Source: Lichenicoccus sp964245755
GTDB lineage: Bacteria > Pseudomonadota > Alphaproteobacteria > Acetobacterales > Acetobacteraceae
DNA length: 8,276 nucleotides
Reading direction: 5' to 3'
NCBI GenBank assembly: GCA_964245755.1
Contig: CAXTNV010000142.1
Coordinates: 1 to 8,276 of the forward strand
The translations under genes were made by a program, and so were the position numbers. Shown one piece after another: positions 5,396 through 8,276 of this stretch (its first letter is position 1; each line of letters starts with the position of its first letter). Below the pieces are notes generated by a model, which was not told where the DNA came from, did no database searches, and was given only the letters and a program-made list of their open reading frames with translations.

Positions 5396-7351
5396 CTAGG
5401 GGCCGCTTCGCGACGCCAGGCTCTGTTCGATCATCTCGCCCACCTGCGCGAAGAGGCGCCCCTCGTCCAGGCGGAAGTTGAAGAACGACGCCTGGCCCGG
5501 CGCCACATCCACCAGCAGCGGGGCCTCGGGCTGATCCTCCACCAGTTCCGGATCGATGAAGCGCAGCCGCGTCGGCGTCTCCATGTAGCGCGGCGCGTCG
5601 TAGATGTGCAGGTCGGCGCGGCGCATCAGGTTGCTGCGGCTGGTCACGACCAGGCCGGTGCTGTTGCAGACCCAGCGGTATTTGGCGAGGCTCGCCCCCC
5701 AGATCGAGACGAAGCAGTCGCACTGGTCGGCCCATGACAGACTCGCCTCGATCGGCTGACCCACGGTGTCGACGATCCTGACCGCGCTGCCGGCGAAGCG
5801 CCGACGCAGCTGCTCGACCAGTTCGCGCTCGATCTCGACCGGCCGGCGCCCGGCATACGTCTCCCCGTGGCTCTCGATGACCTTGCCGCCGGCCGAGGCA
5901 CCGCGCGAATTATGGCCGTCGAGAACGAGCAAAGCACCCGGGAAGCGCTCGGCGATGAACCCGACGAGGTTGCCAAAGCAGCCCGCGAGGTCGACCAGGG
6001 TGCGGTTCTCGACCCGCAAACCCAGCAGCACCGCCGGCGCCCCGTCGCCGCGCGCCGCCCCGACGCGATGCCGCGCCGCACGATACGCCTCGCCCTCCCG
6101 CACCTGGCCGAGCAGGCGCTCGCGCAGGCGCGCGGACACGTGCTCGCGGGTGACGCGCAGCACCGCCACCCCCTGGGTGTAGGCGTAGCGGATCAACGCC
6201 GGGATGTCGGCGAGGTCGCGGTTCACGTGCCCGCGCAGCGCCGGGAACAGCACATCGATCGGTCCGTAGAGTTCGATGCCGTCGGCGGCGTCCAGCACGA
6301 TGAACTCCGGCAGCACCGGCGCCCGGCCTTCCAGCAGCGCCTCGATGCCGCTCAGCTCGTTCCACAGCTGGTGGCCGATATGTACGCCCGGGCGGCCGCG
6401 CAGCACGCTGGCGAAGCGCGCGACACCCTGCCGCAGGTATGGCACCAGCAGCTCCGCCCACTGGCAGGCGTGGGTGACGAACCAAGACGGGAGGTGGCGC
6501 AGCAGGGCCCTGCCGACGCCGCTCGCCAGCGCGTCGTGGCTGACCAGCAGGCCGAGCGAGGGGAACCAGATACCGGCGATGCGCGAGTAGTGGTCCGCGA
6601 CCATGACGAAGAACACGAGGCCGTGCTGGCGGTCGGCGAAGCGGAACGCGAAGTGGAAGTCGTCGAAGCACAGGCATCCCTGCGCCTGCAGCATGGCGCC
6701 GTCGACCGGGCTCGGCCATGACAGCGCCCCGTCGCGGAACGCGTCGGCGAGGCGATCCTGAAAATCCTCGGTGAGCCCCGCGATCAGCTGTGCCCGGCTG
6801 ATCGCTTGCAGCGCGCCGCCCCCGTCGCCGCGGAACAGCAGCGAGCGCGGCGCGAGCTCGCTCGTCAGCAACGGCAGCGGCGGCCGCACCAGCTGGTCGA
6901 GACAATACATCGCGATCGCGCGTCGGCTGGCCGCATTGACGCTCAGGAAGGCGAGGCAGTCCGGCGCGAGCTCCGGTTGAACCTGATGCAGCATTGCGTG
7001 CATCAGCCGCCCCAGCACCGGCACCGCCTTCTGGCGCAGCAGGTCGCCCAGCTCGCGGGGCAACGACTCCACCGCATCGCAGGCACGCTGCATGCGCTGG
7101 TCGAGGAACCAGGTGGCGCATCGCCCGTCGGTGTGCGCGAGCTCGAGCAGGAACAGCGGGGCGAAGCCGGTGTAGAGGTGCGACGCGCGCCAGCCGGGAA
7201 GGAACTGCGGGACGATCTCCCCGAGCATCAGCAGCGGCACCGCGCGGCCGTCGAGGGTCAGGTGGAGCCCGCCCTCCCGGCTGATCACCGGATCCTGCAC
7301 GACGAGGCCGGGAGCGACCGGGCCGTGAGCGACCGGGTCGGGAGCGATCAA
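5396..7351 (-). CDS. Large uncharacterised protein, possible glycosyltransferase-like C-terminal domain
   Basis: About 651 residues from TTG 7351, preceded by GAGGG 9 bases upstream. GTG 7288 is an alternative, and the frame stays open to TTG 7534, which would overlap the previous gene. I do not recognise the family. No signal peptide or membrane helices, so probably cytosolic. The N-terminal half is Leu/Ala/Phe-rich, with GRAVPLLMLGEIVPQFLPGW, CFDDFHFAFRFADRQHGLVFF and VMVADHYSRIAGIWFPSLG. A middle block has HIGHQLWNELSGIEALL (about 324-340) and LYGPIDVLFPAL. The C-terminal half shows alternating strand/helix pattern: VLLGLRVENRT (441-451), LLVLDGHNSRG (about 474-484), a basic ELVEQLRRRF, then FVSIWGASLAKYRWVCNSTG (547-566). 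These could fit a Rossmann-type GT-B domain with a GASL-like donor-loop motif; this is inference. It follows the fibre-like gene on the same strand, suggesting a role in surface glycan or fibre modification. Confidence 0.75.
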   Translation of the reverse strand: MIAPDPVAHGPVAPGLVVQDPVISREGGLHLTLDGRAVPLLMLGEIVPQFLPGWRASHLYTGFAPLFLLELAHTDGRCATWFLDQRMQRACDAVESLPRELGDLLRQKAVPVLGRLMHAMLHQVQPELAPDCLAFLSVNAASRRAIAMYCLDQLVRPPLPLLTSELAPRSLLFRGDGGGALQAISRAQLIAGLTEDFQDRLADAFRDGALSWPSPVDGAMLQAQGCLCFDDFHFAFRFADRQHGLVFFVMVADHYSRIAGIWFPSLGLLVSHDALASGVGRALLRHLPSWFVTHACQWAELLVPYLRQGVARFASVLRGRPGVHIGHQLWNELSGIEALLEGRAPVLPEFIVLDAADGIELYGPIDVLFPALRGHVNRDLADIPALIRYAYTQGVAVLRVTREHVSARLRERLLGQVREGEAYRAARHRVGAARGDGAPAVLLGLRVENRTLVDLAGCFGNLVGFIAERFPGALLVLDGHNSRGASAGGKVIESHGETYAGRRPVEIERELVEQLRRRFAGSAVRIVDTVGQPIEASLSWADQCDCFVSIWGASLAKYRWVCNSTGLVVTSRSNLMRRADLHIYDAPRYMETPTRLRFIDPELVEDQPEAPLLVDVAPGQASFFNFRLDEGRLFAQVGEMIEQSLASRSGP

Positions 7352-7353
7352 GC
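7309..7353 (-). repeat. Three tandem 15-bp units at the start of the large unknown gene
   Basis: Units at 7309-7323, 7324-7338 and 7339-7353 share GAGCGAYC in the same place. They encode pentapeptides IAPDP, VAHGP and VAPGL; a degenerate fourth (VVQDP) follows. The repeat lies at the proposed TTG start, so repeat-number change would alter only the N-terminus, or may indicate that the true start is further in (GTG 7288). Confidence 0.55.
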
Positions 7354-7497
7354 GGGTCCACCCTCGATCGCCGCGCTTCTTTGCATCCCGGTTCCCGAAC
7401 GATCTGCGGTCATCATCGAGCCGCCGCCGCCGCGGAGGCAAGCCCGATCGTGAGGGCGACGGCCGAGCGCTCCGGCCTGGCGCGCCCCCCGACGCCG

Positions 7498-8276
7498 CTA
7501 GTGCGCCGCGACGGTTCCCGCCGTGGTGATCCAATGCGAGTGTCCGTCATCGACCACCAGCATGCCGGTGCCTGCGCCACCCGCTTCGCTGGGCTTGAGA
7601 CAGTCTTTGCAGAACACCTCTGCTCCTGGCGACCCGGTCGCCGGCAGGGACGTGTAGCTGTAGGTGGCGAGCTGAACCGGAACTGAGGACACCACGGACC
7701 CTCCCGTGACCTTGATCCCCTGCGTGGCAACCATCGGCATGTTGACCATGGCCGATCCTCCCGCAACCTGGGTTCCGAGACTGACGTCGCCTGCACTGTC
7801 GGAGGAAACCGTGCCCGCTGTGCCTCCGGAGGAGGTCTGGAACAGCAGACCGGCGTTCTTGCCGATCACGATCTGGTTGGTCGAGTAGATCGCATTCGCG
7901 GTCAGGTTGTTGCTGAACGTGGCGTTGCCGCCCGTGACGCTGAGGCCATTGCGCGCGATCAACGGGATCGTCGAGATCGCGGAGCCGCCGCCGACCTGGG
8001 TGCCGAACAGGACGTCGCCGGTGTCGTCGGAGCTGAAGGTTCCGGCGATGGTGCCGGTCGAGGTCTGGAACCAGAGCGATGCCGACTTGCCGATCTCGAT
8101 CTGGTTCTTCGAGTAGAGCGCATTGGCGGTGAGACTGTTGTTGATCGTGGCAGTCCCGGCAGTCAGGCCGCCGCTGATCGTGGCGTTGCCGCCGGTCACG
8201 TTCAGGCCATTCTGTGCCACGAACGGGATCGTCGAGATCGCGGAGCCGCCGCCGACCTGGGTGCCGAACAGGACGT
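7498..8276 (-). CDS. Repetitive fibre-like structural protein (N-terminus cut by window edge)
   Basis: The C-terminal 258 residues of a longer protein; the frame is open through position 8276. It is Gly/Ser/Thr/Asn-rich with short alternating strands, typical of trimeric beta-structured fibres. Two tandem modules are visible: the first from 8274 (87 codons) and the second from 8013 (76 codons). A third starts at 7785 and breaks off into the C-terminal part. Each module carries VLFGTQVGGGSA, NGL-VTGGNAT, LTAN(A)IYS-NQI-IGK and LWFQTS-G-AGT-SSD--GD. The extra 11 residues of the first module come from an internal doubling of ATxxxGLTAG/ATINNSLTAN. The C-terminal cap (TSLPATGSPGAEVFCKDCLK, then EAGGAGTGMLVVDDG and a Trp) has the Cys-x2-Cys, GAGTG and DDG-x-W pattern found at the ends of phage tail or prophage-like structural proteins. 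It may be a tail fibre or a cell-surface fibre; no other phage gene is in view. Confidence 0.75.
   Translation of the reverse strand, partial: VLFGTQVGGGSAISTIPFVAQNGLNVTGGNATISGGLTAGTATINNSLTANALYSKNQIEIGKSASLWFQTSTGTIAGTFSSDDTGDVLFGTQVGGGSAISTIPLIARNGLSVTGGNATFSNNLTANAIYSTNQIVIGKNAGLLFQTSSGGTAGTVSSDSAGDVSLGTQVAGGSAMVNMPMVATQGIKVTGGSVVSSVPVQLATYSYTSLPATGSPGAEVFCKDCLKPSEAGGAGTGMLVVDDGHSHWITTAGTVAAH
7961..8015. repeat. 55-bp exact direct repeat, copy 1
   Basis: Identical over 55 bases to 8222-8276, at a distance of 261 bases (87 codons). It encodes the VLFGTQVGGGSAISTIP start of the second fibre module. Identity over this segment, with more divergence elsewhere in the modules, points to recent duplication or gene conversion. 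Confidence 0.9.
8222..8276. repeat. 55-bp exact direct repeat, copy 2 (reaches window edge)
   Basis: Second copy of the 55-base repeat, in the first visible fibre module. It runs to the window edge, so the identity may extend further and more modules may lie beyond. Confidence 0.9.

Noticed and set aside
5910..7361. 483-codon minus-strand ORF in another frame of the large unknown gene
   Set aside because: Very Arg/Ala/Pro/Gly-rich with no domain-like pattern; typical of a GC-rich shadow frame, while the other frame has balanced composition and structured blocks.
7352..7497. Searched the 146-base gap between the fibre gene and the large gene for a terminator or promoter
   Set aside because: Only GC-rich self-complementary bits such as GAGCGCTC without loop or T-tract; nothing convincing, so the two genes may be cotranscribed.
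7961..8276. Repeats near the right edge considered as a CRISPR-like array
   Set aside because: Repeats are 261 bases apart, in frame and protein-coding; spacing and length do not fit CRISPR.

Overview
The window is GC-rich DNA, dense with genes that lie almost entirely on the minus strand. Base composition, codon use and protein types fit an alphaproteobacterium, possibly of the Acetobacteraceae/Rhodospirillales kind. That placement is an inference; there is no rRNA or other marker gene here.

Positions 1-4990 (minus strand) look like one long, tightly packed transcription unit. In order of transcription it holds: two very short upstream ORFs (10 and 33 codons), a KirBac-type inward-rectifier K+ channel, a 55-residue lipoprotein, a Bcr/CflA-family MFS exporter, a DUF2946-like Cys/His-containing small membrane-anchored protein, an uncharacterised exported (probably outer-membrane) protein, CopC, and the N-terminal 229 codons of CopD, which runs off the left edge. 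Four junctions are ATGA stop/start overlaps: 10-codon/33-codon, 33-codon/kir, MFS/DUF2946 and outer-membrane protein/copC. The 3' half is a copper-handling cassette: DUF2946-like protein, exported protein, periplasmic Cu carrier CopC and inner-membrane CopD. The K+ channel, lipoprotein and exporter at the head are not standard members of such a cassette.

Positions 4864-5044 form a comparatively AT-rich divergent control region. It contains a 10-bp perfect palindrome, a perfect 6-bp-stem hairpin and the best Shine-Dalgarno sequence in the window. A small plus-strand hypothetical gene of 86 residues (5045-5305) starts there. It ends against a hairpin at 5307-5334 that separates it from the converging minus-strand gene.

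Positions 5396-8276 (minus strand) hold two genes. The first transcribed, cut by the right edge, encodes the C-terminal part of a repetitive fibre-like protein with near-identical 76/87-residue modules and a Cys-x2-Cys C-terminal cap of the kind seen in phage/tail-like structural proteins. Downstream is a large protein of about 650 residues that I do not recognise. Its C-terminal half has features that could fit a glycosyltransferase-like Rossmann fold. A surface fibre plus a modifying enzyme is a possible pairing but unproven. I see no tRNA, rRNA, CRISPR array, insertion sequence or integrase.
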